Positions 51,537 to 61,018 of a stretch of 64,000 nt of DNA are shown piece by piece. A program made the position numbers and the translations under genes. Positions within the stretch are counted from its first letter, which is position 1. Each line of letters opens with the position of its first letter. The notes beneath the pieces were generated by a model. It made no database searches, was not told the DNA's origin, and saw only the letters and a program-made list of their open reading frames with translations. Origin of the DNA: Oscillospiraceae bacterium (GTDB lineage Bacteria; Bacillota; Clostridia; Oscillospirales; SIG627); assembly GCA_015063605.1 (NCBI GenBank), contig SVTV01000015.1, forward strand, positions 1 through 64,000, in the 5' to 3' direction.

Positions 51537-53102
51537 TTATAAATCAATCTTTCCTTTCACTGTTTCTTTTTCATTCATATTATTTGCAAAGCGTTCCCTT
51601 CGTTTCGGAGCAAGCTCCATAAACCATCCCATTTCCTCTTTTGTGAAGCATTTAAAAATCAGGAGTAAGGATATGTATATAACAATGCTCAATGCTATCT
51701 CACAGAACGCGAGAGAAACATAATCAAGAGATGCTTGTGAAAACACAAGCCTTGAAGATGTAACCGCGGCAAGAACAGCAATAAGCGGTTTGATTATTTT
51801 CGATCTTATATCGGTCTGCGGAGGACATTTTCTGAATAGACAAATATAGCTTAAAATAAAATTTACTATCTCCGCAATATATATTGTCAAAACGTAACCG
51901 TCAACGGACCACATCGGAACAAGCAAGATCACGAGAATAACGCAAAGAAATGAATCTATGATATTTATACCCATAACGGACATTTGCATATCAAGACCCT
52001 TTAACATTCCGTCTACGGTTATATCAAGATACATAATGGGAATCAAAGGGGCAATAATGCGTATAAAGCCTGCGGCTTCAGCACTGCCGTAAACAGCATA
52101 AGAAAGATGATCGGAAAAAACGTACATTATCCCGAACACTCCTATAGAAAAAATCAATGCATTCGATATAACTCTGTTAATTATGTATCTTATATGCTTG
52201 TTTTTATTTTCTGCGGAGCTTTCCGCAATTTCGGGAACAAGCAGACCCGACAATGAAGCAAGAAGCGAGGAGGGATACAGCAATACGGGAAGTGCCATTC
52301 CCTGCAAAGCTCCGTATGAAGCAAGTGCCTTTTCCTGAGAAACTCCGGATTTTTTCAAGCCGATCGGAATAAGAAGATGCTCTGCCGTCCGAAGTGCACT
52401 TCTTACCCATGCTCCTACAGCCTCCGGAACAGCGATTCTTCCGAAAGAAGAAAGAAACCTAAATCTTTTGTTAAGACCCTTGCGCTCTTTTCCCAAAAGA
52501 AGATAAATAACAGAGGCGATCGTAAAGCTGAACATCTCGGATAATAAAATCGCAAATGAGATGCCTTCGACAGCTTCCGTGTTGTTCTTCGAATTGGATA
52601 CAAGAAAAACAGTCAAGATCACCTTAAAGATCTGTTCGGTAAATGTTATCGCGGCAAAATATCCCATCCTTCTGACAGCTGTATAGTATCCGCCGAGACA
52701 GGCAGACATCGCAACAAAAGGAAGCGAAAAAGAAAGAATACGCAAAGCACCTGCGGTATCGGGTTCCGAAAGCCAAAGAGAGGCAAAAAGATCGGCACCG
52801 AAATAAAGTAATACTCCTACAGAGGTACCGAGAGCAGCACCCAAAAGGACAAGGGATCGCATGTGATGCTTTGTACCATCTCTCTCGTCTATCGAAAGTC
52901 TTGTTCCCGCCAGAGAAAGACCGGAAGATCCCAATGTCTTTATAAATGCGTATACGGTCATTACAAGGGTGAATAAGCCTATTCCCGCTGTACCTATCTT
53001 ATCTGTCAAAAAGACATTATACAACACAGCAACCGTCTTCATAGCGAGTGAGGTTGCCGTTAATGCCGCAGTATTAAGTATAAGCTTTTTTACGTTTTTC
53101 AT
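51537..53102 (-). CDS. MATE/MOP-superfamily flippase (SpoVB/MurJ-like)
   Basis: About 521 residues with 12-14 predicted helices. KNVKKLILNTAALTATSLAM and AGIGLFTLVMTVYAFIKTLG match the polysaccharide-flippase opening; ALASYGALQGMALPVLLYPS is the typical mid-protein motif of the SpoVB/stage V sporulation B group. It may flip lipid-linked peptidoglycan or spore-cortex precursors. ATG 53102 has AAGGAGG 11 bases upstream; a possible earlier in-frame ATG contains that site and so is less likely. It is coupled with the next membrane protein gene. Confidence 0.88.
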   Translation of the reverse strand: MKNVKKLILNTAALTATSLAMKTVAVLYNVFLTDKIGTAGIGLFTLVMTVYAFIKTLGSSGLSLAGTRLSIDERDGTKHHMRSLVLLGAALGTSVGVLLYFGADLFASLWLSEPDTAGALRILSFSLPFVAMSACLGGYYTAVRRMGYFAAITFTEQIFKVILTVFLVSNSKNNTEAVEGISFAILLSEMFSFTIASVIYLLLGKERKGLNKRFRFLSSFGRIAVPEAVGAWVRSALRTAEHLLIPIGLKKSGVSQEKALASYGALQGMALPVLLYPSSLLASLSGLLVPEIAESSAENKNKHIRYIINRVISNALIFSIGVFGIMYVFSDHLSYAVYGSAEAAGFIRIIAPLIPIMYLDITVDGMLKGLDMQMSVMGINIIDSFLCVILVILLVPMWSVDGYVLTIYIAEIVNFILSYICLFRKCPPQTDIRSKIIKPLIAVLAAVTSSRLVFSQASLDYVSLAFCEIALSIVIYISLLLIFKCFTKEEMGWFMELAPKRRERFANNMNEKETVKGKIDL

Positions 53103-53207
53103 ATGCGGACGCGCCTCCTTAGGATCCAAACGATATACATTCAGATTCTATGAGGCGGCGCCGCAATTTATGAAAATAATTTAATTATGGTTTAAGCTTC
53201 GCTCGAA

Positions 53208-53990
53208 TCAAAGACCAAGTACTCTTTGCATATTCTTGTAGAGTATCTTTTCCTTGCCTTCGTCTGTAGCAGCCTTTGTGGAGAAAAGCTTAACAAACTG
53301 AGGCTCTATATACTTGAAGGGATGCATTGTACCGAATACGAGTCTGTCATATCCCGCATAAGCGATAGCATCATCAAAGTTTCTTCCTACAAAGGAGTCT
53401 GTACGCATAACATCCATGAAAATATTGTCACGTGCAGAGAAAACTTCCTTGAAGTTGGGGCCGAGAGCTGTGGGGAAATGAGCGTTTACGATGGTAACAG
53501 TCTTGTCGGAAGCCTTTGCCATAGCAGCTATTTCAGCACCTGAGGGCTCTTCGGTCTTGTCGATGATATGACGCTGTCTTACGTTTTCGAAGCCTGCGGA
53601 TACCTTTACGAAAAGTCCCAATTCACCGCAGAGCTTATAAGCTGCACGGGCTTCATCGGAATCGAGAGAGTAATTATGATACTGAGGTGTAAGCTCAATT
53701 CCCTTGAATCCGAGCTCTGCGCACTTCTTGATATCTTCGAGAGCGCATACGTAAACGGGATTTATAACAGCAAAGGGATATACGACTACATCGCCCTTGT
53801 AAGATTTGAGCTCTTCGAGAAGCTCGTAGTTTCCTTCCATTGTATCCTTATAGAATACAGCGTTGAGGTTTGTACAAAAGATATGTGTGACCATTCTCTT
53901 CTTTGCGCTTTCGCACAATTCGTTAAGAGTATTAAAGGGGAGTTTTCTGAAGGGCCAATGTCCTACATAAGTACAAGTATCTATTAACAT
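53208..53990 (-). CDS. Amidohydrolase-fold protein with degenerate metal site
   Basis: 260 residues, TIM-barrel amidohydrolase-like (Amidohydro_2). The usual D-x-H-x-H after the first strand is replaced by IDTCTYVGHWPF, and the last F-G-T-D strand reads FGTMHPF, so two metal sites are lost; VNAHFPTALGP keeps one His. It may be a pseudoenzyme or use a different residue set. It starts one base before the stop of a related intact gene, and all four run in the same direction. Confidence 0.72.
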   Translation of the reverse strand: MLIDTCTYVGHWPFRKLPFNTLNELCESAKKRMVTHIFCTNLNAVFYKDTMEGNYELLEELKSYKGDVVVYPFAVINPVYVCALEDIKKCAELGFKGIELTPQYHNYSLDSDEARAAYKLCGELGLFVKVSAGFENVRQRHIIDKTEEPSGAEIAAMAKASDKTVTIVNAHFPTALGPNFKEVFSARDNIFMDVMRTDSFVGRNFDDAIAYAGYDRLVFGTMHPFKYIEPQFVKLFSTKAATDEGKEKILYKNMQRVLGL

Positions 53991-53991
53991 T

Positions 53992-54813
53992 TTATTTATT
54001 CACCTTTCTTATAAATCTTTCATATGAAGTTCCCGCAAGGATAGACTTTTTATCCTCATCGGGTATATTTGCGGCAAGTATCTTACCAACGCCTGCAAAA
54101 AGTGTACCGTCTGTTCCGAAAAGCACTCTGTCAGCACCAAGTGTTTTTACTGTTTCCTCCACAACGGGATAATCAACAACACTTCCCGAAAGGTCGGTGT
54201 AAATATTTTTGACATCGGCAATGCCCTTAAGCTGCCACTGCCAATCTCCGCCGCCCGCGATATGCGCCATAATAATATTGGCTTCGGGGTATCTTCTTCC
54301 CATATCCGCAAAATGTTCTCCGCCCGAAAGACGGGGCTGACGCTCGGTAAAGCGCATAAGCTTACCCGCGTGAACGAGTATCGGTATATCCATATCGATA
54401 CAAGCTTCCACAAGGCAATTCATATTCTCATCATTGATAAAATACTGATGATAGAGCTTAACGCCGACAAAACCCATGTCAACACAGCGTTTTACTTCCT
54501 CGACGGCTTTTTCTTTATGACCGCCGTTGACAAAGCACATACCCATTATCATATCCGGGTATCTTTGCATCGCTTTATAGACCGTATCATTTGCCTGAGC
54601 ACATCGTTCGATGGTCACGTGCTCATCAAGAATGGGGACTGAGACAAGCACCTTATCCTGGAAGGTCACCTTGCAACCGTTATAAAGTCTGTCGCAATGA
54701 GCTTCGTCCAGTTCTCCCGGAGAAGCTTCTCTTACATGTTCATGCCAATTAACAACAAAATTATCGGAAAACAGTTTAAGCTTGTCCTCATAATATGTTT
54801 TTATATTTTTCAC
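53992..54813 (-). CDS. Amidohydrolase family protein (paralogue A)
   Basis: 273 residues. NWHEHVRE has the HxH pair at 24 and 26; ILVHAGKLMR, IIMAHIAGGGDWQWQ and LFGTDGTLFAG give the remaining His and Asp ligands, so a metal-dependent hydrolase or decarboxylase is expected. GVKLYHQYFIND is the usual carbamoyl/Lys-strand area. It is strongly similar to the next two genes. Substrate not known. Confidence 0.85.
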   Translation of the reverse strand: MKNIKTYYEDKLKLFSDNFVVNWHEHVREASPGELDEAHCDRLYNGCKVTFQDKVLVSVPILDEHVTIERCAQANDTVYKAMQRYPDMIMGMCFVNGGHKEKAVEEVKRCVDMGFVGVKLYHQYFINDENMNCLVEACIDMDIPILVHAGKLMRFTERQPRLSGGEHFADMGRRYPEANIIMAHIAGGGDWQWQLKGIADVKNIYTDLSGSVVDYPVVEETVKTLGADRVLFGTDGTLFAGVGKILAANIPDEDKKSILAGTSYERFIRKVNK

Positions 54814-54849
54814 GAAATGTTACCTAATTAAGAAAGAGTTTACGAAGAA

Positions 54850-55671
54850 TTACTTTTTAGCCTTCTGAATGAAGCGGTCATAAGCGCCGCCGGCAAGTAT
54901 CTTCTTCTTATCTTCGAGTGAGATGTTACCCTCAAGCATCTTGCCGATACCTGCAAAGAGTGTGCCGTCTGTTCCGAAGAGTATTCTGTCCGCACCGAGG
55001 ATCCTTACTGTCTCTTCGATAACAGGAGCATCTATAACGCTTCCGGAAAAATCGGTGTAAATGTTCTTCACATCGGCAATGCCCTTAAGCTGCCACTGCC
55101 AATCTCCGCCGCCCGTGATATGAGCCATGATAATATTTGCTTCGGGATATCTTCTTCCGATATCGGCAAAATGTTCGCCTCCGGAAAGTCTGGGCTGAGA
55201 ATTGGGATGACGTGTAAGTCTGCCTGCATGGACAAGTATCGGTATATCAAGATCTATGCATGCTTCAATGAGGGGGAACATTGTCTCATCGTTAATAAAG
55301 TACTGATGATAGAGCTTAATACCAACAAATCCCATATCAACACAACGCTTTACTTCTTCTATAGCTTCTTCCTTGTTTCCGCCGTTAACGAAGCACATGC
55401 CCAAGAACATATCGGGATGTCTCTTAATAGCTTCAACTACAACATTGTTTACCTGACGGCATCTTTCCGAAGTAGCGTCACCTGCGGTGATGGGATCGGA
55501 AATAAGCACCTTATCCATATATGTAGCGCAGGAGCCTTCATAAAGTCTTTCGCAAAGAACCTCGTTAAGAACTCCGGGAGCGCTTTCCCATACATGCTCA
55601 TGCCAGTTTACAACATAATTGTCCGAAAAGAGCTTCATCTCATTTTCGTAATAAGCTTTTATGTTATTCAT
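54850..55671 (-). CDS. Amidohydrolase family protein (paralogue B)
   Basis: 273 residues, same motifs as its neighbours: HxH at 24/26 (NWHEHVWE), ILVHAGRLTRH, MAHITGGGDWQWQ, FGTDGTLFAG. It differs from paralogue C mainly between 60-105 and 150-170. All metal ligands present. Repeated copies with close sequence suggest recent duplication and divergent substrates or a heteromeric complex. Confidence 0.86.
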   Translation of the reverse strand: MNNIKAYYENEMKLFSDNYVVNWHEHVWESAPGVLNEVLCERLYEGSCATYMDKVLISDPITAGDATSERCRQVNNVVVEAIKRHPDMFLGMCFVNGGNKEEAIEEVKRCVDMGFVGIKLYHQYFINDETMFPLIEACIDLDIPILVHAGRLTRHPNSQPRLSGGEHFADIGRRYPEANIIMAHITGGGDWQWQLKGIADVKNIYTDFSGSVIDAPVIEETVRILGADRILFGTDGTLFAGIGKMLEGNISLEDKKKILAGGAYDRFIQKAKK

Positions 55672-55718
55672 AATAAGCCTCCGTTTGTTTTGTTTTTTAT
55701 AGAAAGTATTATTACTTT

Positions 55719-56531
55719 TTACTTTTTAAGAAAGCGGTCGTATATACCGCCCGACAGAATAGTTTTTTTATCCTCTTCGGAAATATTTGCAGCAAGCATC
55801 TTACCGATACCCGCGAACAATGTTCCGTCAGTTCCGAAAAGAATTCTGTCCGCACCAAGCATCTTGACGGCGTTTTCTATCATAGGTGCATCAACAACGC
55901 TGCCGCTCATGTCAGTGAATATGTTCTTGACATCGGCTATAGCCTTTATCTGCCATTGCCAATCTCCGCCGCCACCAATGTGAGCCATGATTATATTTGC
56001 CTCGGGATATCTTCTGCCCATATCCGCAAAATGAGCGCCGTCGGAACAGAAGGGTTGACTGTTCGGGAATCTTACAGCTCTGCCGGCGTGCACAAGGATA
56101 GGCACATCAAGCTTTATGCATTCCTCGACAAGATGATCGAGAATGTGATCATTTATAAAATACTGATGATAAAGCTTGACACCGACAAACCCCATATCGA
56201 TACATCTTTTCACCTCTTCGACAGCTTCTTCTTTATATCCGCCGTTTACAAAGCACATGCCGATGAACTTGTCGGGATGTCTCTTTATACCCTCGACAAC
56301 TACGTTATTGACCTGACGGAATCTTTCAGGAGTTGCTTCACCGCTCGTTATGGGATCGGAAATAAGCACCTTGTCCATGTAGGTATCGCAAGCACCCTCG
56401 TAAAGTCTTTCGCAAAGGACCTCATTTAATACACCCGGTGCACTTTCCCAAACGTGCTCATGCCAGTTTACGACGTAATTATCGGAAAACAGCTTTATTG
56501 CATTATCATAAAAATTCTTTATATCCTTCAT
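55719..56531 (-). CDS. Amidohydrolase family protein (paralogue C)
   Basis: 270 residues. NWHEHVWE (H24, H26), ILVHAGRAVRF, MAHIGGGGDWQWQ and FGTDGTLFAG complete the metal site. First of three paralogues in transcription order and 36 bases after the phosphoglycerate mutase gene. The family includes decarboxylases and lactonases; none can be assigned. Confidence 0.86.
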   Translation of the reverse strand: MKDIKNFYDNAIKLFSDNYVVNWHEHVWESAPGVLNEVLCERLYEGACDTYMDKVLISDPITSGEATPERFRQVNNVVVEGIKRHPDKFIGMCFVNGGYKEEAVEEVKRCIDMGFVGVKLYHQYFINDHILDHLVEECIKLDVPILVHAGRAVRFPNSQPFCSDGAHFADMGRRYPEANIIMAHIGGGGDWQWQIKAIADVKNIFTDMSGSVVDAPMIENAVKMLGADRILFGTDGTLFAGIGKMLAANISEEDKKTILSGGIYDRFLKK

Positions 56532-56567
56532 GATGACCTCCGCAAAGGTAATATCTTGAACAAATAA

Positions 56568-57800
56568 TTATTTTTCGATAAACGTCTCTATAAGCTTATA
56601 GCCTTCGCCGATGTACATATCACTCTTTTCCGCAATCGTTTCATCGTAACAAGAGATACCCGAATCAGCTTCGCTTCTGCTGTCATACATTACGAATGGT
56701 ACAGGATCGGAGACGTGTGTTCTCAATGCAAGAGGTGTGGGATGATCGGGCATAAGAAGTATCTTAAATGGTTCATTCTTGCTCTTAAGATACTCGAATA
56801 CAGGCTTGAGAATGAGAGAATCAATCTTTTCAATAGACTTGATCTTATTATCCATTTCAGCTCTGTGTCCGCATTCATCGGGACCTTCAACGTGAACGTA
56901 TACGAAGCTGTCGCCGTTTTCAAAGGCGTCGATCGCCGCTTTGGCTTTACCCTCGTAATTGGTATGAACGGTACCTGTAGCACCGGGAACATCGGGAGCC
57001 TTGAGTCCCGCACAAATGCCGATACCCTTGATAAGGTCCACTGCAGACACAATCGTTCCGTCAAGACCGAATCTTTCGGGGAATGAGGAAAGGAAAGGCT
57101 TCTTTCCCGGACTCCAAAGCCAAATGGAATTTGCGGGAGCTTTGCCTTCGCTCTTTCTCTTGATATTGAGAGGATGAGACGAAAGGAGTTTATAGCTTTC
57201 TCCGTACATCTTACCGTATTCTCCGCCGATGGGACCTGAGGGAATATATTCCCCTATTCTTCTGCCGAGAATATCATGAGGACGTGTGAAATCGTATATT
57301 CTTTCGCTTACTTCACTTCCGGGAGGATTCTTCCAGATGAAGCAATGACGATAGCTTATACCGGTATAAAGAGTTCTGAATTCATTTCCGAAATGAGACT
57401 GAAGAGCTTCGATAAGAACACGCGCTTCTTCGGTGGTTATTTCCCCTGCACTGTGATCTATCATTATCTTGTCTTCATAATTTTCCTCATCCTCGGATAC
57501 CGTAACGATATTGCATCTGAATGCAAAGTCGTCTTCATCCATGGAAAGACCTATGCTCATTGCTTCAAGGGGAGATCTTCCCTTTGAATAAATAAGCGGA
57601 TCGTAACCCAATACAGCGAGATTTGCAGTATCACTTTCCGGAACCATTCCATCGGGAACGGTCTTACACATACCGCAAGAGCCCTTTGAGGCAAGCATAT
57701 CCATCATCGGCTTACAAGCCGACTGTAAGGGTGTTTTATTACCGAGCTCGCTGACGGGACGATCCGCCATACCGTCGCCGAGCATAACAAAATATTTCAT
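56568..57800 (-). CDS. apgM: Archaeal-type cofactor-independent phosphoglycerate mutase (ApgM)
   Basis: 410 residues, alkaline-phosphatase superfamily. VMLGDGMADRPV holds the metal Asp at 9, VPESDTANLAVLGYDP the phosphorylated Ser56, YVHVEGPDECGHRAEM and MPDHPTPL the other ligands. Normal length. It interconverts 2- and 3-phosphoglycerate, or a similar phosphorylated acid. An ApgM gene among amidohydrolases and a sugar isomerase may point to phosphonate or sugar-acid catabolism rather than glycolysis. Confidence 0.92.
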   Translation of the reverse strand: MKYFVMLGDGMADRPVSELGNKTPLQSACKPMMDMLASKGSCGMCKTVPDGMVPESDTANLAVLGYDPLIYSKGRSPLEAMSIGLSMDEDDFAFRCNIVTVSEDEENYEDKIMIDHSAGEITTEEARVLIEALQSHFGNEFRTLYTGISYRHCFIWKNPPGSEVSERIYDFTRPHDILGRRIGEYIPSGPIGGEYGKMYGESYKLLSSHPLNIKRKSEGKAPANSIWLWSPGKKPFLSSFPERFGLDGTIVSAVDLIKGIGICAGLKAPDVPGATGTVHTNYEGKAKAAIDAFENGDSFVYVHVEGPDECGHRAEMDNKIKSIEKIDSLILKPVFEYLKSKNEPFKILLMPDHPTPLALRTHVSDPVPFVMYDSRSEADSGISCYDETIAEKSDMYIGEGYKLIETFIEK

Positions 57801-57816
57801 AAAATATTACCTAATG

Positions 57817-58503
57817 TTATTCGTAAATTGTAACTATATCGAGAATGCTGTGTATCTTATATTCTCCGTCCTGCTCTACTATTCGGTAAAGCTCGGGCTT
57901 ATATGAATCGCTGGGAAGTCCGAGTCTGAAGGATCCGTTATTTTGCTTTATCATATACTGCACAACATAAGTTTGCGCCGTATATGTAACGCCCTTCATT
58001 TCAACCTGCTCGGTACCCTTTTTCATAACGTGAATATTATACACCTTCTGCATTGTAAACTCACTTTTGGGAAGGATCTTTGAGGTAAAATAGCCGTCCA
58101 TGAAAAATGAATTGTAGGTTTCATGGTCGCCCTTGATAATGGCATCGAAATAATCACGGAAAAACACGGCATCATTGCCTGTATTCACGTAATCATCACC
58201 GCTCAAAAGATAGTACGCCTCGTTTTCACCGAAATAAATATCTCTGACAAGCTCCATATAGCGGGGATTTTCAAAAATATTCTCTTCATAGTCAGCGGGA
58301 TAATAATCTATACCGCCGTTGTGGTTTTCGTATTGAAGAAAATCCGTTTCCCAGAACCAGAATCCCGTTTGCACGCGGAAATATATCATCGCTGTCAATG
58401 CAACAACGAGGATCAAAGCCGAAACACCTATAGTCGTCAAAAGCTTTACCGCCTTTTTAAAAGGCATTTTTGATAACAGACCAAGCTTCTTCTTTTCTGC
58501 CAT
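57817..58503 (-). CDS. Single-pass membrane protein of unknown function
   Basis: 228 residues. A basic N terminus and one helix (LLTTIGVSALILVVALTAMI) anchor an exterior domain that may be NTF2-like (AVFFRDYFDAIIKGDHETYN, YTAQTYVVQYMIKQNNGSFR, PELYRIVEQDGEYKIHSI). No family recognised. It lies between the mutase and isomerase genes in the same direction. Confidence 0.65.
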   Translation of the reverse strand: MAEKKKLGLLSKMPFKKAVKLLTTIGVSALILVVALTAMIYFRVQTGFWFWETDFLQYENHNGGIDYYPADYEENIFENPRYMELVRDIYFGENEAYYLLSGDDYVNTGNDAVFFRDYFDAIIKGDHETYNSFFMDGYFTSKILPKSEFTMQKVYNIHVMKKGTEQVEMKGVTYTAQTYVVQYMIKQNNGSFRLGLPSDSYKPELYRIVEQDGEYKIHSILDIVTIYE

Positions 58504-58545
58504 TAATACTTTTCCTCTCTATCGCTCCCTTGAATCTTTGGGTAT

Positions 58546-59409
58546 TTACGCCATAAATCTCTTGAGGTTATCTATGCCGTTTTTAATGCCGGTAAGAGTA
58601 TCCTCATGGCCTTCATATTCAACAGTAACAAAGCCGTCATATCCGTTCTTCTTAAGAAGTCTGATGCACTGTCTTATGGGAACTATACCGTGACCGATTA
58701 TTGCGCCTTTAAGGTAGTTTCCGTTTCTTGTCTGGAACCACATAGCACCGGGATCATCCATATATCCGGGCTTATAGTAGAAATCCTTCGCATGTGCATG
58801 ACGTGCATACTGTGCAAGAAGACCTACGGACTTTGCAGGATCACCGTCAGCGCAAAGGAAGTTACCGAAGTCTACGAGAGCACCGAAATTATCTTCGCCG
58901 ACACCGTTGATTATTTTCTCTACTCTTTCCGCATCCTGTGCAAAATAGCCGTGGTTTTCCGTGCAAGTAACGATACCTTTCTGCTCAGCGTACTTTGTCA
59001 CCTCGCGGCAACCTTCAATAATTCTGGGAAGTGCATCATCAAAGCCTCTCTTGGACTTTACGGAAGGAGCAAAGCCGTAAGCTGTGTCATGGCGCATCAC
59101 CTTTACACCGAAGGCCTCGGCTACATCAACGAGTCCCTGAACTCTCTTTATCTCAGCCTTGAGATCTCCGCCGCTGCCGTTGATAAAATCGGCTCCTACC
59201 GCAAATGCTGCACTTTCTATACCAACCTCTTCGGTAATAGACTTTGCATTCTTTGCATATTCGATAAACTCATCATGAGGTCTGTCTGCAACGGAATATT
59301 CGATAGCGTCTGCTCCGAATTCCTTAATCTTTTCAATAACGCCCCTCATGCCGAGCTTATCCTCTTTTATCAATTCATGAAAGCTGTATGTTGTTACGGA
59401 TATTTTCAT
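58546..59409 (-). CDS. Sugar-phosphate isomerase/epimerase (xylose-isomerase-like TIM barrel)
   Basis: 287 residues. Metal ligands appear intact: Glu in CTENHGYF, Asp in LVDFGNFL, His in RHAHAKDF and Glu in VTVEYEGHED. Opening MKISVTTYSFHELIKEDKLG and GYDGFVTVEYEG are typical of the IolE/HyI-like family. Likely acts on an inositol, sugar or hydroxypyruvate derivative with the neighbouring amidohydrolases. Confidence 0.86.
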   Translation of the reverse strand: MKISVTTYSFHELIKEDKLGMRGVIEKIKEFGADAIEYSVADRPHDEFIEYAKNAKSITEEVGIESAAFAVGADFINGSGGDLKAEIKRVQGLVDVAEAFGVKVMRHDTAYGFAPSVKSKRGFDDALPRIIEGCREVTKYAEQKGIVTCTENHGYFAQDAERVEKIINGVGEDNFGALVDFGNFLCADGDPAKSVGLLAQYARHAHAKDFYYKPGYMDDPGAMWFQTRNGNYLKGAIIGHGIVPIRQCIRLLKKNGYDGFVTVEYEGHEDTLTGIKNGIDNLKRFMA

Positions 59410-59466
59410 AATTTAGTTCTCCTGTAATTGTTTCTTTATTTTATCTTCCTTTGAAGGAAGAAGCAT

Positions 59467-60975
59467 TCAATTTGAATATAAAGTAGATCTCGTATAAATA
59501 ACGGTCTCATCCGGTGTACGGTTAAGAAGATCGCAAAGCTCACTTACGGTAACAAGTCTGTATCCCTCGGAATGGAGATAATCAATAGCTTCAGCAGCAG
59601 CATCTATTGATATGGCATGAATATCATGCATAAGAATTATACGTCCGGAAACGGCATTTTTCTTAATGACATCAACGGTTTTGCTAATTGCCTCTTCTCG
59701 CGATATCTGACCCTTCCGGCTTTGATTCGAATAATCCCAATCAAGAGTATCAACACTCCAATAAACAATATTATAGCCCAAGGAAGCAGCAAGAGCTTTT
59801 TCCTTAAGATTTCCGTAAGGAGCTCTCAAAACTATGGGAGAAGATCCTATTCCCTGATATACGAGATTGCCTGTCTTAGTTATCTGCTCTTTTATCTTAT
59901 CCTTTGATAGAGTATTGAAATTTGGGTGATTATATGAATGGTTTCCTATCTCACATCCGAGGGAAACGGCTCTTTCAAGATAAGACTTCGCCCATGGCTC
60001 AATCTTTCCGTCGCCATTCGTATCAAGACATTCACCGAGAACGAAAAAAGTTGCCTTCGCTTGCTTTTCTTCAAGTATATCGAGAAGCTTTTTCGTAAGA
60101 GTGTAATTGGGTCCGTCATCAAAAGTGAGAGCAATGACCTTTTCGTCTGCAGAGATGACAGGCTGATAACCGGGGAAATAAGCTCCGCCTTGAATCGGAG
60201 GTTTTTCTTCCGGTTTTCCGAATTCGGCAAATCTTTCTGTAGGAACGTGAACGCTTATGTAAGCTGCACCTACAGTAAAATCTTCTTCATCAAAATAGAA
60301 GCGGACTCCGTCCTCCTCCATTGTAAACACATCGATATCACCCTTGTTTTCAAAAAAGCCTGCAAGCTTTTCGCTGTCGTATTGGCTTTTTTGGATCGAG
60401 GATGAGACCTCTATTGCTTGTTTGATATAGGAATAAAAGCTATCTCTGTACTCATCGTATTTAAAAAATGACGAATACTCGGCAAGATCGTTTTTTACCG
60501 TATCGACACAAACTATTATTATCTTCTCGCTTATTATTTTTCCCGTGCCGTCCGATGATATATTGTCGGCATAGAAGGTAATATTGCAGTAATTGCCTAC
60601 CATTTCAGCCGTGTAATCCAGCTTCAGAAGCTTGGGAGAAGATATCTTCAAGGAGGAGACGATGGATACAACGTGATTTTTGACCTTTTCGGTCAGCTTA
60701 GTATCCGAAAAAGAAGGAAAAGCACAATACCAATCGTGATCGCCTATCTTTGCTTTGGAGGTTACCGCTTTGGGCGCTCCGTTTCCCGCAAGATTTAATG
60801 TCTGCGCGGCAAATATCATTTTGTTATCGGATACTTCATCCTTTAACAACGCAGTCAAAAGCTCAGCTTCATACGGATCTCTCGACAATTCTTCCGAAAA
60901 ACATGAAGCAAGCATCAGAATGCACGCAAGCAAAAGTGCGACAAATGATGTGTATCTGATGTATTTAGTCATCAT
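59467..60975 (-). CDS. Lipoprotein polysaccharide deacetylase with inserted EF-hand-like loop
   Basis: 502 residues. The signal peptide ends in a lipobox (MLASC). Residues ~30-250 form an RsiV/PdaC-like domain, and a NodB domain follows: ALTFDDGPNYT, the second motif GNHSYNHPNF, RAPYGNLKEKA and LMHDIHAIS. Catalytic Asp pair and His pair are present. Between the second strand and motif 2 is DTNGDGKIEPW, an EF-hand/dockerin-type calcium loop. It removes acetyl groups from peptidoglycan or another glycan outside the cell. Confidence 0.9.
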   Translation of the reverse strand: MMTKYIRYTSFVALLLACILMLASCFSEELSRDPYEAELLTALLKDEVSDNKMIFAAQTLNLAGNGAPKAVTSKAKIGDHDWYCAFPSFSDTKLTEKVKNHVVSIVSSLKISSPKLLKLDYTAEMVGNYCNITFYADNISSDGTGKIISEKIIIVCVDTVKNDLAEYSSFFKYDEYRDSFYSYIKQAIEVSSSIQKSQYDSEKLAGFFENKGDIDVFTMEEDGVRFYFDEEDFTVGAAYISVHVPTERFAEFGKPEEKPPIQGGAYFPGYQPVISADEKVIALTFDDGPNYTLTKKLLDILEEKQAKATFFVLGECLDTNGDGKIEPWAKSYLERAVSLGCEIGNHSYNHPNFNTLSKDKIKEQITKTGNLVYQGIGSSPIVLRAPYGNLKEKALAASLGYNIVYWSVDTLDWDYSNQSRKGQISREEAISKTVDVIKKNAVSGRIILMHDIHAISIDAAAEAIDYLHSEGYRLVTVSELCDLLNRTPDETVIYTRSTLYSN

Positions 60976-61018
60976 TCTTTTCCTCTCTTAATTTTGGAAC
61001 GCTTAAAAAAATGTAAAG

